The notes below the pieces were generated by a model. That model was not told the DNA's origin, made no database searches, and worked only from the letters and a program-made list of their open reading frames with translations. Shown here piece by piece: positions 25,334 to 33,107 of a stretch of DNA of 44,799 nt. The stretch is from positions 1 through 44,799 of the forward strand of contig NZ_AEPB01000011.1 of assembly GCF_000189395.1 (NCBI RefSeq). Reading direction: 5' to 3'. The position numbers were made by a program, and so were the translations under genes. Source of the stretch: Planococcus donghaensis MPA1U2 (GTDB taxonomy: Bacteria; Bacillota; Bacilli; Bacillales_A; Planococcaceae). The number at the start of each line of letters is the position of its first letter. The stretch's first letter is position 1.

Positions 25334-26002
25334 CTATTTTACTTTTATCGCCGCTACAAAATCCAACAGATCCCTCAACGGCATATCCGCCATCGAATCC
25401 AACCGGTGCTCTACGGGACCGAACTTCATTGTACGCGTAATTTTGTTCGGCACAACGACGCAACTCATACCCGCGCGTTTTGCAGCAGTCGCACCGTGAG
25501 CCGAATCTTCAAAAACAAGACAGGCTTCAGGAGATAACTCTAAACCCTCCGCTGCTTGAAGATACAAAGCAGGATCAGGTTTTACTTTTTCAACATGATC
25601 CGAAGTGCGAATGCAGTGGAAGTGATCAAACAGCTCCAAGTTTTTCAAATGGCCTGAAACCCAACGATAACTTGAACTCGATGCTAAGCCTACTTTCAAA
25701 CCTAGCTCTTGGGCCATTTGCAAATACTCGATGACGCCATCGCGAGGTTTTTCTTTAGACAATACCGAAAGAAACTTTTCTTCATATTGTCTATTGAGCA
25801 ACGCATGTTCAACCGGTTTGCCAATTTGCTGCTCCATATAATGAAATGGCGAAAATCCACCGTCTGTACCCACTTCGTTTTGCCACAGCCCAAGCGGCAA
25901 TTCACTGCCGTATTCGCTAAACATCTCTTGAAGAATATGATATTGATGTGTTTCCGTATCAAAAATCAACCCGTCAAAATCAAATATAATCCCTTTTATC
26001 AT
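25334..26002 (-). CDS. HAD-family phosphatase, beta-phosphoglucomutase-like (YhcW type)
   Basis: This 222-residue HAD subfamily IA protein has motif I FDFDGLIFDTE (8-18), motif II GLASSSS, motif III KVKPDPALY and motif IV FEDSAHGATAAKRAGM. It has a helical cap after motif I. It resembles B. subtilis YhcW and phosphoglycolate or sugar-phosphate phosphatases and mutases; the exact substrate is not readable. The ATG has AAAGGA eight bases upstream. Confidence 0.92.
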   Translation of the reverse strand: MIKGIIFDFDGLIFDTETHQYHILQEMFSEYGSELPLGLWQNEVGTDGGFSPFHYMEQQIGKPVEHALLNRQYEEKFLSVLSKEKPRDGVIEYLQMAQELGLKVGLASSSSYRWVSGHLKNLELFDHFHCIRTSDHVEKVKPDPALYLQAAEGLELSPEACLVFEDSAHGATAAKRAGMSCVVVPNKITRTMKFGPVEHRLDSMADMPLRDLLDFVAAIKVK

Positions 26003-26095
26003 AAGGCACGTCCTTTGCTGTTTAATTGAATAAGCTATTCTTCAAAATTAAAGATATTCTATTTCTTCTGCTATATGGCTAAATACAACATACTC

Positions 26096-26153
26096 AGAAG
26101 AAAGTGCGAAAGCCGGGGCCCCCGGAAAGCGTCCGCCTGGAGCGCTTTCTTCT
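26096..26153. repeat. GC-rich intergenic hairpin element, copy R3 (deleted form)
   Basis: This 58-bp element has perfect inverted ends AGAAGAAAG and CTTTCTTCT and a remnant of the shared core (CCCGGAAAGCGTCCGC). It lies just after the stop of the Gfo/Idh/MocA gene and could double as its terminator on the minus strand. Confidence 0.6.
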
Positions 26154-26160
26154 TTCCTCT

Positions 26161-27099
26161 CTACGTCAACAACTTCGTCACTTCACGTGAAATAGCATGT
26201 GTATTGATCGTGGATTCCAACTGCCCGGTTTTCACACAGTTGATAAACTCTGCCAGCTCATAATACATCGAGTCAAAATCATGCGCTACAGACAAGTCTT
26301 CGGTCTGCCCGTCTCTATACTTAATGACGATATTTTTCGGGTCACTGATGCGGTCGATTTCAATCGTTCCATTCTCGCCTTGAATTTCACTTGGCAGAAA
26401 AGAATCCGAAATCTTCGAGTACATAATAATTGCTTCCATATCCGCATAGTTCCAAATCATGCTGCCTTGTCCATCGGCACCTGTCGATAATAGTAATTGA
26501 TTTTTCATCGTTGAATCAGGGGCACCAACCAAATGAATAATCGGCGCGATGCAGTAAACGCCTAAATCCATTTTAGAACCATTGCCAAGCTCAGGCTTAA
26601 AGGCATTTTCGACAATGCCATCTTTGTATTTATCGTAACGAGAAGAATATTGATTGTAATGAAACACAAAGCGACGAATTGGTGCGATTTTATCGATATT
26701 TTCCTTCAAGTTTAAAAAAGAAGGAAGTAACGTGGATTTCATCGCTTCCATATAAGTTGTATTGTAGGTTTTAGAAGCTTCAATAATTTGATCCATTTCT
26801 TCAATCGACGTGACAGCCGGTTTTTCACAAAGAACATGAATGCCGTGTTTCATCGCCAGTAGGCTTTGCTCAGCATGCAGGGCATTTGGTGATGCGATAT
26901 AAACCGCTTCGATATGCCCGCTACTGAACATAGCCGCCATATCGGTATAGACGTTATCAATCGCGTACTTTTCTGCAAATGCGTTACCAGTTTCTAATTT
27001 CCGGGAGTAGACGGCTCCGATTGTAAATTCAGGGTGCTCGTTAGCCGCTTTAATAAATCGGTCAGTAATCCAGTTCGTGCCGATAATGCCAAACTTCAT
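26161..27099 (-). CDS. Gfo/Idh/MocA-family oxidoreductase
   Basis: This 312-residue NAD(P)-dependent dehydrogenase has an N-terminal Rossmann motif KFGIIGTNWITDRFI and the family EKP motif in HVLCEKPAV near residue 93. The C-terminal half forms the substrate domain (LGNGSKMDLGVYCI). Such enzymes oxidise sugars, inositols or their derivatives, and the substrate is unknown. The ribosome site is AGGAGGAATTGCA before the ATG. It is not clearly linked to its neighbours. Confidence 0.92.
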   Translation of the reverse strand: MKFGIIGTNWITDRFIKAANEHPEFTIGAVYSRKLETGNAFAEKYAIDNVYTDMAAMFSSGHIEAVYIASPNALHAEQSLLAMKHGIHVLCEKPAVTSIEEMDQIIEASKTYNTTYMEAMKSTLLPSFLNLKENIDKIAPIRRFVFHYNQYSSRYDKYKDGIVENAFKPELGNGSKMDLGVYCIAPIIHLVGAPDSTMKNQLLLSTGADGQGSMIWNYADMEAIIMYSKISDSFLPSEIQGENGTIEIDRISDPKNIVIKYRDGQTEDLSVAHDFDSMYYELAEFINCVKTGQLESTINTHAISREVTKLLT

Positions 27100-27296
27100 T
27101 GCAATTCCTCCTGTATAAATACGATTCTTATCTTCTATTCTAACCTAAATATCTCCAAAAAGAGCGGGGTCTGTGTTCTTTCTAAAGTTTGTTTGGAAAA
27201 TGATTCAGCTTCTCGGCTACGGAAGTTATACTGTAAGTACACAGAAGCTTCACTGGAATAGCTGAGCTCTACTTTAATGCATGAGGAGTCCTTTAA

Positions 27297-28067
27297 ATGA
27301 AAAAATTGATGGGTCTAATAAGCTTAACTCTGGTCATGAGCGGCTGTAGCGATAATTCTACAAATACCGAAGAAGTTTTAGTTTCGGCGGCATCTAGCCT
27401 GACAGAAGTCATGAAAGAAATGGAACAACAATTTCAAGAAGTAGAACCGAATATTGAGCTAACTTTCAATTATGGCTCATCTAGTAAGTTGAGAAGCCAA
27501 ATTGAACAAGGCGCACCGGCTGACTTATTTTTATCAGCGAGTGAAAAAGATATAGAATTACTCGAATCTCAACAGTTAATAAATACAGATAGCATCAAGC
27601 CATTTGCTGAAAACCAGCTTGTTTTAGCGTCGTTAGAAGAATTTCCACCCACGACAAACTTTCAAGAACTCATGTTAACTACAGAAAAAAAGATTGCGAT
27701 TGGAGAACCGGATAGTGTTCCGCTTGGTGCCTATTCAAAAAAAGCATTAGAAAACGACAACATGTGGAATTCTCTTAGTAATCGTCTCATTTATGCAAAA
27801 GATGCTCGTCAAGTTGTTACTTATGTGGAAAGCGGAAATGCAGAACTCGGAATTATTTATTCATCAGATGCCGTTATTTCCCGGGAAATCAATGGGACAC
27901 TTGAAGTGCCAGGGCAGACAGAACCTATTATCTATCCAGGCGCAGTCATCGCGAATTCAGAAAATCAGCCTGCAGCAACTGCTTTTTGGAAATTTGTCAC
28001 GAGCTCAAAAGGACAAGCCATTCTCAAGGAATACGGATTTATGCCCGTAGCCGGAGAAACGCCATGA
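27297..28067 (+). CDS. modA: Molybdate ABC transporter, substrate-binding lipoprotein
   Basis: This 256-residue protein has a lipoprotein signal with a lipobox ending at Cys17 (LVMSGC). The mature part starts VLVSAASSLTEVMKEM, the classic ModA opening that binds the oxyanion, and includes NYGSSSKLRSQIEQGAPADLFLSA. It captures molybdate (or tungstate) outside the membrane. The ribosome site is GAGGAG. Its stop overlaps the modB start (ATGA), so the two are translationally coupled. The following moeB and moaB support the assignment. Confidence 0.95.
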   Translation: MKKLMGLISLTLVMSGCSDNSTNTEEVLVSAASSLTEVMKEMEQQFQEVEPNIELTFNYGSSSKLRSQIEQGAPADLFLSASEKDIELLESQQLINTDSIKPFAENQLVLASLEEFPPTTNFQELMLTTEKKIAIGEPDSVPLGAYSKKALENDNMWNSLSNRLIYAKDARQVVTYVESGNAELGIIYSSDAVISREINGTLEVPGQTEPIIYPGAVIANSENQPAATAFWKFVTSSKGQAILKEYGFMPVAGETP

Positions 28068-28747
28068 TGGTTTATGACTTGTCTCCGCTTTGGTTATCTC
28101 TTAAAGTCGCAGTAATCTCTATTTTGTTTGTGTTTGTGGTAAGTCTTGCGCTGGCTCGCTTTATGACAAGACGTGATTTTTTTGGCAAAAGTTTTCTTGA
28201 AGCGTTGATCCTATTGCCTTTAGTATTGCCACCAACCGTAATTGGTTTTGGATTGATTGTCTTATTCGGCGTAAATGGACCGCTTGGTATTCTACTTGAA
28301 CAGTGGTTTGGCTTTCGCGTAGTGTTTACATGGATTGGTGCGGCGATCGCTTCTTTTGTTGTGTCGCTGCCACTCATGTATCAAAGTGTTTTAGCCGCTT
28401 TTGAAAAAGTAGATCCGCGCTGGGAAAATGTAGCGCGAACTATGGGCGTTTCTGAATGGCGAATTTTTCGGACCATTACGTTTCCTCTTGCTTGGTCGGG
28501 TATTTTGGCCGGATTAATCTTGGCTTTTGCACGTGGCATCGGTGAATTTGGGGCGACGTTGATGATTGCTGGCTATATTCCGGGTATTACAGAAACAATT
28601 CCACTAGCTATTTACTTTGCTTATGAAGCAGGCGATATGGAAAAAGCTTTGTTTTGGGTATTGATTGTGTCGTCGCTCGGAGTAGCTGCAATTACGTGGG
28701 TGAACTATTGGCGTAAAAAGACGGCCATACGAATCGGAAGGGAATGA
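28064..28747 (+). CDS. modB: Molybdate ABC transporter, permease
   Basis: This 227-residue permease has about five to six membrane helices and the ABC-interaction (EAA) region VARTMGVSEWRIFRTITFPLAW, followed by ARGIGEFGATLMIAGY, typical of ModB. It forms the channel driven by ModC. The start ATG overlaps the modA stop; GGAG lies seven bases upstream. The frame is open further into modA, but there is no ribosome site there. Confidence 0.95.
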   Translation: MMVYDLSPLWLSLKVAVISILFVFVVSLALARFMTRRDFFGKSFLEALILLPLVLPPTVIGFGLIVLFGVNGPLGILLEQWFGFRVVFTWIGAAIASFVVSLPLMYQSVLAAFEKVDPRWENVARTMGVSEWRIFRTITFPLAWSGILAGLILAFARGIGEFGATLMIAGYIPGITETIPLAIYFAYEAGDMEKALFWVLIVSSLGVAAITWVNYWRKKTAIRIGRE

Positions 28748-28751
28748 GCAA

Positions 28752-29390
28752 ATGTTGCAAGTGGATTTCAAAAAACAATTAGATCATTTTAGTTTAACGA
28801 TGCAATTTAGATTGGATAAAGAAATTTTAGCATTGGTTGGCTCTTCTGGTTCGGGGAAAACGACATTATTAAACTGCATCGCAGGGATCGTTCACCCAGA
28901 TGTTGGTGAAATTTCATTAAATGGTAGAACATTTTATAGTGAAGAGCAAAAGCCATTAAAAATACAAAAGCGTAAAGTGGGTTATTTGTTTCAAGATTAT
29001 GCGCTATTTCCACACTTGACCGCAGAAGAAAATATTCTTTACGCAGTGCCAAAGGGCAGCAACATTGCTCACATTACTGAATTAACGAAAATTCTGGGCA
29101 TTACGGGCTTGTTGGGCAAATACCCACACCAAATTTCAGGTGGTGAAAAGCAACGTGTTGCCTTGACTCGTTCGTTAGCCGCGCAACCCGATATTTTATT
29201 GTTAGATGAACCTTTTTCAGCATTGGATGATGCCAATCGTGATTGGTGTCAAAATGAACTGTTGCGAATCCATGAACAGTGGCAAATTCCAATTATTTTC
29301 GTGACACACCGCATTGCGGATGCTGAAAAATTAGCCGATCGTATTATGAGAATTGAAAAAGGGCAGATGACCGAAGAAACTGCACGCTAA
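28752..29390 (+). CDS. modC: Molybdate ABC transporter, ATP-binding protein (short form)
   Basis: This 212-residue ATPase has Walker A GSSGSGKTT, Q-loop GYLFQDYALFPHLT, signature ISGGEKQRVALTRSL, Walker B ILLLDEPFSALD and H-loop VTHR. It ends right after the nucleotide-binding domain, so the C-terminal molybdate-sensing (TOBE/Mop) domain of longer ModC proteins (about 350 residues) is absent. Trans-inhibition by molybdate is therefore unlikely. It starts four bases after modB. Confidence 0.93.
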   Translation: MLQVDFKKQLDHFSLTMQFRLDKEILALVGSSGSGKTTLLNCIAGIVHPDVGEISLNGRTFYSEEQKPLKIQKRKVGYLFQDYALFPHLTAEENILYAVPKGSNIAHITELTKILGITGLLGKYPHQISGGEKQRVALTRSLAAQPDILLLDEPFSALDDANRDWCQNELLRIHEQWQIPIIFVTHRIADAEKLADRIMRIEKGQMTEETAR

Positions 29391-29450
29391 TAATTCTGAG
29401 GGTAGATAAAATCGTTTGAAAGATTAAACGGATAGAGAGTGGGAATCACA

Positions 29451-30470
29451 GTGGATGAACGTTATTCAAGACAAGTCTTATTCAAACCGCTTGGGGAGTC
29501 GGGTCAACAACACTTATCACGTGCGACCGTTACCATTGTAGGTTGCGGAGCTTTAGGTTCAGCGATTGCAGAAACTTTAACACGCGCCGGTATTGGGACG
29601 ATTCATTTAGTTGATCGCGATTACGTAGAAAGATCCAATTTACAGCGTCAGCAATTATTCACGGAAGAAGATGCGCGTCACATGATGCCAAAAGTGGCAG
29701 CGGCTGAGCAAAGACTAAAAGCCATCCGCAGTGATTTGCAGTTATTTACGTATTTAGAACATCTCGATGCAACAGGTATGGAAAAGTTGACAACAGTCAG
29801 TGATTTGATTTTGGATGCGACCGATAATTTTGAAACGCGTTTGTTAATCAACGATGCTTCTGTGAAATTTGGCGTGCCTTGGATATACGGTGCTTGCGTG
29901 GGCAGTTCAGGAGTCGTGTTTCCATTTGTACCGGGAGAAAGCTCATGCTTCCGTTGCTTAATACCTGTTCTTCCAGCCATTAACGAAACATGTGATACGG
30001 TGGGCATTATCTCACCAGCTGTTCAAGTGACAGCAGCGCTTCAATGCACAGAAGCTTTAAAATGGTTAAGTGGTAACCGAGAGGCAATGCGTAAAAAAAT
30101 TCATCATTTCAATTTATGGGACAATAGTCAAATGGATATTGGGGTTTCGCGCATTAAAGATCCTAACTGTAAAACGTGCGGAGAAGAGGCGGTATTCCCA
30201 TCACTTAATGAAACAGCCGCAAGTTCTTATGCGGTTTTATGTGGACGTGATGCTGTACAAATTTTGCCTGATGCGAACCGCCCGATTACGTTAGACGACG
30301 CTGAAAGGGTCGGAAGACGATTAGAAGCTGGTGTGAAAAGAACGCCTTATTTTGTTGAACTGAAAGTATTCAATCACCGTATGATATTGTTCGGCAATGG
30401 TCGATTGCTAATTCACGGCGTTCGTAATCTAGCAGAAGGTCGCAAATTATATCACCAAGTATTCGGCTAA
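29451..30470 (+). CDS. moeB: MoeB/ThiF-family adenylyltransferase (molybdopterin synthase sulfurylase)
   Basis: This protein of about 339 residues adenylates the C-terminus of a ubiquitin-like sulfur carrier (MoaD; ThiS in the ThiF case). It has DERYSRQVLF at the start, the nucleotide motif VGCGALGS, the zinc Cys pairs CFRC and CKTC, and the active-site Cys in NETCDTVGIISP. After about residue 245 there is a rhodanese-like remnant region. Position after modABC and before moaB favours MoeB over ThiF. The start is ambiguous: GTG at 29451 gives the family-typical MDERYSRQ; a GTG at 29439 is also in frame. Confidence 0.9.
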   Translation: MDERYSRQVLFKPLGESGQQHLSRATVTIVGCGALGSAIAETLTRAGIGTIHLVDRDYVERSNLQRQQLFTEEDARHMMPKVAAAEQRLKAIRSDLQLFTYLEHLDATGMEKLTTVSDLILDATDNFETRLLINDASVKFGVPWIYGACVGSSGVVFPFVPGESSCFRCLIPVLPAINETCDTVGIISPAVQVTAALQCTEALKWLSGNREAMRKKIHHFNLWDNSQMDIGVSRIKDPNCKTCGEEAVFPSLNETAASSYAVLCGRDAVQILPDANRPITLDDAERVGRRLEAGVKRTPYFVELKVFNHRMILFGNGRLLIHGVRNLAEGRKLYHQVFG

Positions 30471-30488
30471 TCAGAAAGGGGAGATTGT

Positions 30489-30989
30489 ATGTCGGAAACG
30501 TTTCACACAGATCATCAAGTGCGGGTTGCGGTATTAACTGTTAGTGACACAAGAACGGAAGAAACAGATACTGGCGGTCAACTTGTACAGAAGATGGCTA
30601 TAGATCACGGGCTAGAAATTAGTGACTATGCGATAGTTCCGGACGACGTCACTATTATTCAACTAACGATTTCTGATTGGTTGGGGCAGGATGATATTGA
30701 TGTGATTATTACGACTGGTGGAACGGGAATAGCTAAGCGTGACGTCACTTTAGAAGCCGTTCAGCCACTTTTTGAGAAAGAAATATCAGGATTTGGAGAA
30801 CTCTTCCGTTACGTTAGTTTCGCTGAAGATGTTGGAACAAAGGCACTTCTTAGCCGAGCAACAGCAGGTGTAGCCAGTGACAAAGCCATTTTTGTATTAC
30901 CAGGGTCGCGCGGTGCTGTAAAGCTCGCGATGGAACGATTGATTTTGCCGGAGATTCAACATATTTATTCGGAACTAACGAAACATTAA
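30489..30989 (+). CDS. moaB: Molybdenum cofactor biosynthesis protein MoaB
   Basis: This 166-residue MoaB/MogA-family protein has VLTVSDTRTEETDTGG and the cofactor-binding ITTGGTGIAKRDVT, then LPGSRGAVKLAM. It adenylates molybdopterin before metal insertion. The ribosome site is AAAGGGGAG. It is the last gene of the modABC-moeB-moaB operon. A strong bidirectional terminator follows. Confidence 0.94.
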   Translation: MSETFHTDHQVRVAVLTVSDTRTEETDTGGQLVQKMAIDHGLEISDYAIVPDDVTIIQLTISDWLGQDDIDVIITTGGTGIAKRDVTLEAVQPLFEKEISGFGELFRYVSFAEDVGTKALLSRATAGVASDKAIFVLPGSRGAVKLAMERLILPEIQHIYSELTKH

Positions 30990-31006
30990 ACAGGTAATGC
31001 AGTATT

Positions 31007-31055
31007 AAAAAGCTTATGCGTCTGTCAGCAAACTGACAAACGCATAAGCTTTTTT
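31007..31055. terminator. Bidirectional terminator between moaB and DUF4956 genes
   Basis: AAAAGCTTATGCGT and ACGCATAAGCTTTT-type arms pair with an inner CTGTCAG/CTGACA extension. A and T runs flank both sides. It serves both the molybdenum operon and the converging VTC-DUF4956 operon. Confidence 0.93.
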
Positions 31056-31067
31056 GAATATAGTTGA

Positions 31068-31751
31068 TTATGCAGTAAAGTTTCCATCGTAACTCAGCAT
31101 AATGGCTGACCTTACGCCGAGCATCTCGGAAATGTGGTTGATAAAATCGATGTTGGTGTCTTTAACTCGTACTTCGTACGTTACTTCATAGTCATTATCA
31201 TGCGAAACTGACTTTGATTTGATTAAATATTTTTTTACGTTGGCTGAAAGTACTTGATCAAGCGTTTTTTCAATTTGATTGTCTTCGTATTTGACGATTA
31301 ACAGATAAGGGTTTTCAATTTTAATTTTGTTGACGAAAACGATTAATACGAGGCCAATCAGCAAAGCTCCAACGATTGCGAGTAAAACAAAACCCGCTCC
31401 GCATAAAATACCTGAAACAATGGTCCAAAACAAGTAAACCAAGTCCATCGGATCTTTCACCGGCGTCCGGAAACGAACGATTGACAACGCCCCTACCATA
31501 CCAAGTGACAACAAGACATTTGTAGAAATCCCCATAATAATGAGTGAAGTCGCCATCCCCATAACAATAAGAGAGATGTTAAAGCTATGTGAATAAATAA
31601 CACCAGAAAACGTTTTTTTGTAAATCATATAAATGAACAACCCGATGGCAAAAGAAGATACCAAACCAATCAATGAATCAATCAATGAAAAACTACTGGT
31701 AGTTTCTAAAAATCCTGATTTAAATATGTCGCTAAAATTAATACTTTCCAT
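31068..31751 (-). CDS. DUF4956 membrane protein
   Basis: This 227-residue protein has about four N-terminal membrane helices (20-140) and a soluble C-terminal domain (150-227). The conserved block IVRFRTPVKDPMDLVYLFWT identifies DUF4956. Members are commonly encoded next to VTC-domain proteins, as here, and are thought to be membrane partners of the polymerase; the exact role is unknown. The ATG at 31751 has GGAGGAAG upstream; the in-frame TTG at 31766 overlaps that site. It is the second gene of an operon with the VTC protein (44 bases apart). Confidence 0.9.
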   Translation of the reverse strand: MESINFSDIFKSGFLETTSSFSLIDSLIGLVSSFAIGLFIYMIYKKTFSGVIYSHSFNISLIVMGMATSLIIMGISTNVLLSLGMVGALSIVRFRTPVKDPMDLVYLFWTIVSGILCGAGFVLLAIVGALLIGLVLIVFVNKIKIENPYLLIVKYEDNQIEKTLDQVLSANVKKYLIKSKSVSHDNDYEVTYEVRVKDTNIDFINHISEMLGVRSAIMLSYDGNFTA

Positions 31752-31795
31752 TTTTACTTCCTCCAATTAAATTACTTTTTTTAGTTTTATTGCAA

Positions 31796-32500
31796 TTAGC
31801 CATACATCCGGCTGATTTGGTATTTCGAGTAGGCGCCTGCCCGCATGTCACTGACTTGTAGCAATTGTTTAATGACATTTGGTAGAAATTCATCGAATTT
31901 GACTTCTAAAATCACTACATCTGGTTCAGTTTCTACCATGGCAATGTTTGGATTGAGTACATCGTTGTTGCGAAGACTTGTTTTAATTTCACTATCAAAA
32001 GTGACCCGCACATTGCCGTGTTTGTATATAAATACTTCTCTTTCGTAGTCTACAACTGTCAAAGGCTTGAGTTGCAGCAAGTTCATTTGCCAATATAAAT
32101 CTTGAATAAGTGTTCGTGAATCGCTTTCCATCCAGTTCAAGTCACCGCTTCGGATTTTTTCGTATTCTTCTGCGGTCATTGAACATTTTTGTTTATAGGT
32201 GAGGTTGTTGCGTTTGCTTTTTTTCTCCAAATTTAGAAAGCTATTATTTGAGTCGTAAAGCCTGACTCGGAACTTGTCTCGCTCAAAAAGACCTTCTTTT
32301 TTCTGGTTCATCACTTTGTTATCAAAGTTATCGAAATACACGCTTCGGATAGAGTACGTACCACTTTCTTTAGCATGAGGATCGACTTCCATATAATGTT
32401 TTAGTTTGTTTCGTAGCAAGTAGCAATCCATTTTGGTCATTTCGTGTTTAATCTCTCTGCGACCTTGTATGCCGTTTAAGTTTTGTGCTTTCATCATCAT
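31796..32500 (-). CDS. VTC-domain protein (polyphosphate polymerase-like)
   Basis: This 234-residue protein matches the VTC triphosphate-tunnel fold of yeast Vtc4. It shows REIKHEM at the N-terminus, SIRSVYFDN, DKFRVRLYDSN with LEKKSKRN, VDYEREVF, VRVTFDSEI and VVILEVKFDEFLP, which together supply the basic and acidic tunnel residues. The family makes polyphosphate from ATP; bacterial members are largely uncharacterised. Three ATGs follow AAAGGAG; those at 32497 and 32494 space better than 32500. Upstream lies a TTAAGGTT-N3-TTAAGGTT box shared with the lipoprotein gene at 35238. Start of an operon with DUF4956. Confidence 0.9.
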   Translation of the reverse strand: MMMKAQNLNGIQGRREIKHEMTKMDCYLLRNKLKHYMEVDPHAKESGTYSIRSVYFDNFDNKVMNQKKEGLFERDKFRVRLYDSNNSFLNLEKKSKRNNLTYKQKCSMTAEEYEKIRSGDLNWMESDSRTLIQDLYWQMNLLQLKPLTVVDYEREVFIYKHGNVRVTFDSEIKTSLRNNDVLNPNIAMVETEPDVVILEVKFDEFLPNVIKQLLQVSDMRAGAYSKYQISRMYG

Positions 32501-32533
32501 CTACTCCTTTGGTTAACCCCATTATTAACGGGA

Positions 32534-32552
32534 AACCTTAAACAAACCTTAA
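32534..32552 (-). promoter_or_regulatory. Tandem response-regulator box upstream of the VTC operon
   Basis: On the minus strand the site reads TTAAGGTT-TGT-TTAAGGTT, two direct 8-mers with 11-bp periodicity, as expected for an OmpR-family dimer. A TAATAAT element six bases further downstream could be the -10, placing the box at the -35 position. The same box lies upstream of the lipoprotein gene. Confidence 0.82.
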
Positions 32553-32570
32553 AAATTTTAAACAAATAAA

Positions 32571-32594
32571 AAACCCGCAAAATATGCGGGTTTA
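32571..32594. terminator. Terminator, first copy of a duplicated 33-bp segment
   Basis: AAACCCGCA and TGCGGGTTT pair perfectly. The segment 32571-32603 recurs almost unchanged at 33017-33050. Confidence 0.8.
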
Positions 32595-32639
32595 GCTTGT
32601 AGACAAAAGAATAGTTACTCACTTTGTTGCGTACACATA

Positions 32640-32762
32640 GGATTCTCCGCACCTAGCGGACGCTTTCCGCGGACTCCGCGCTGAGCCTCCTCGTCGCAAG
32701 CTCCTGCGGGGTCTCATCCCTTCGTTTTTCCGCAGGAGTCGCCACTAGGGTGCTGCGAATCC
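32640..32762 (-). repeat. GC-rich intergenic hairpin element, copy R4 (inverted)
   Basis: This 123-bp copy lies in reverse orientation. Its ends GGATTC..CGCACC and GGTG..GCGAATCC are complementary, and the core matches the other copies on the minus strand (CGACTCCTGCGG, GAGACCCCGCAGGAG, GAGGAGGCTCAGCGCGG, CCGCGGAAAGCGTCCGC). It shares the 446-base block between the duplicated terminators with copy R5. Confidence 0.8.
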
Positions 32763-32848
32763 TGGAGTAAGTGGGAAAAATCTTTTAATACCTACTTTCA
32801 TGGTAATGCGTACTAAAGATTCTTACTTTGTTTGTAGCAGGAAGCCTT

Positions 32849-32968
32849 CAACTGGGCTGGACCACGGAGACTCCCGTGGGCCAGCGAAAGCTGAAGACCC
32901 CGCAGGAACGTCAGTGACGAGGAGGCTGAAGCTGAGCCCACCGGAAAGCGAAGTGGCCAGCCCAGTTG
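32849..32968 (+). repeat. GC-rich intergenic hairpin element, copy R5
   Basis: This 120-bp copy has perfect 12-bp inverted ends CAACTGGGCTGG and CCAGCCCAGTTG. The core includes GACTCCCGTGGG, GAAGACCCCGCAGGAACG, GACGAGGAGGCTGAAGC and CACCGGAAAGCG. It faces copy R4 head to head. A short open frame across it is not a gene. Confidence 0.8.
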
Positions 32969-33016
32969 GAGATTATGCATCACTATTCAGGTTAACAAGA
33001 CTTTGTCTACAGTCTG

Positions 33017-33041
33017 AAACCCGCAAAAATATGCGGGTTTA
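33017..33041. terminator. Terminator of the two-component operon, second copy of the duplicated segment
   Basis: AAACCCGCA and TGCGGGTTT pair around AAAATA. It lies 67 bases past the histidine kinase stop on the minus strand. It is followed by AGCTTGTAGA, as in the copy at 32571. Confidence 0.8.
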
Positions 33042-33107
33042 GCTTGTAGATTCGAGAAGGTTTTGGGTGAACTTGTCCCAATACTTTTTTTGGCTCATCT
33101 GTTTATG

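Noticed and set aside
27100-27296. Molybdenum-cofactor riboswitch before modA
   Set aside because: I looked for the long conserved Moco-motif structure and saw nothing convincing in the 197-base gap.
32800-33042. An 80-codon open frame on the plus strand
   Set aside because: It runs across a GC-rich hairpin element and a terminator, has no ribosome site and no family resemblance. It is a by-product of the repeat.
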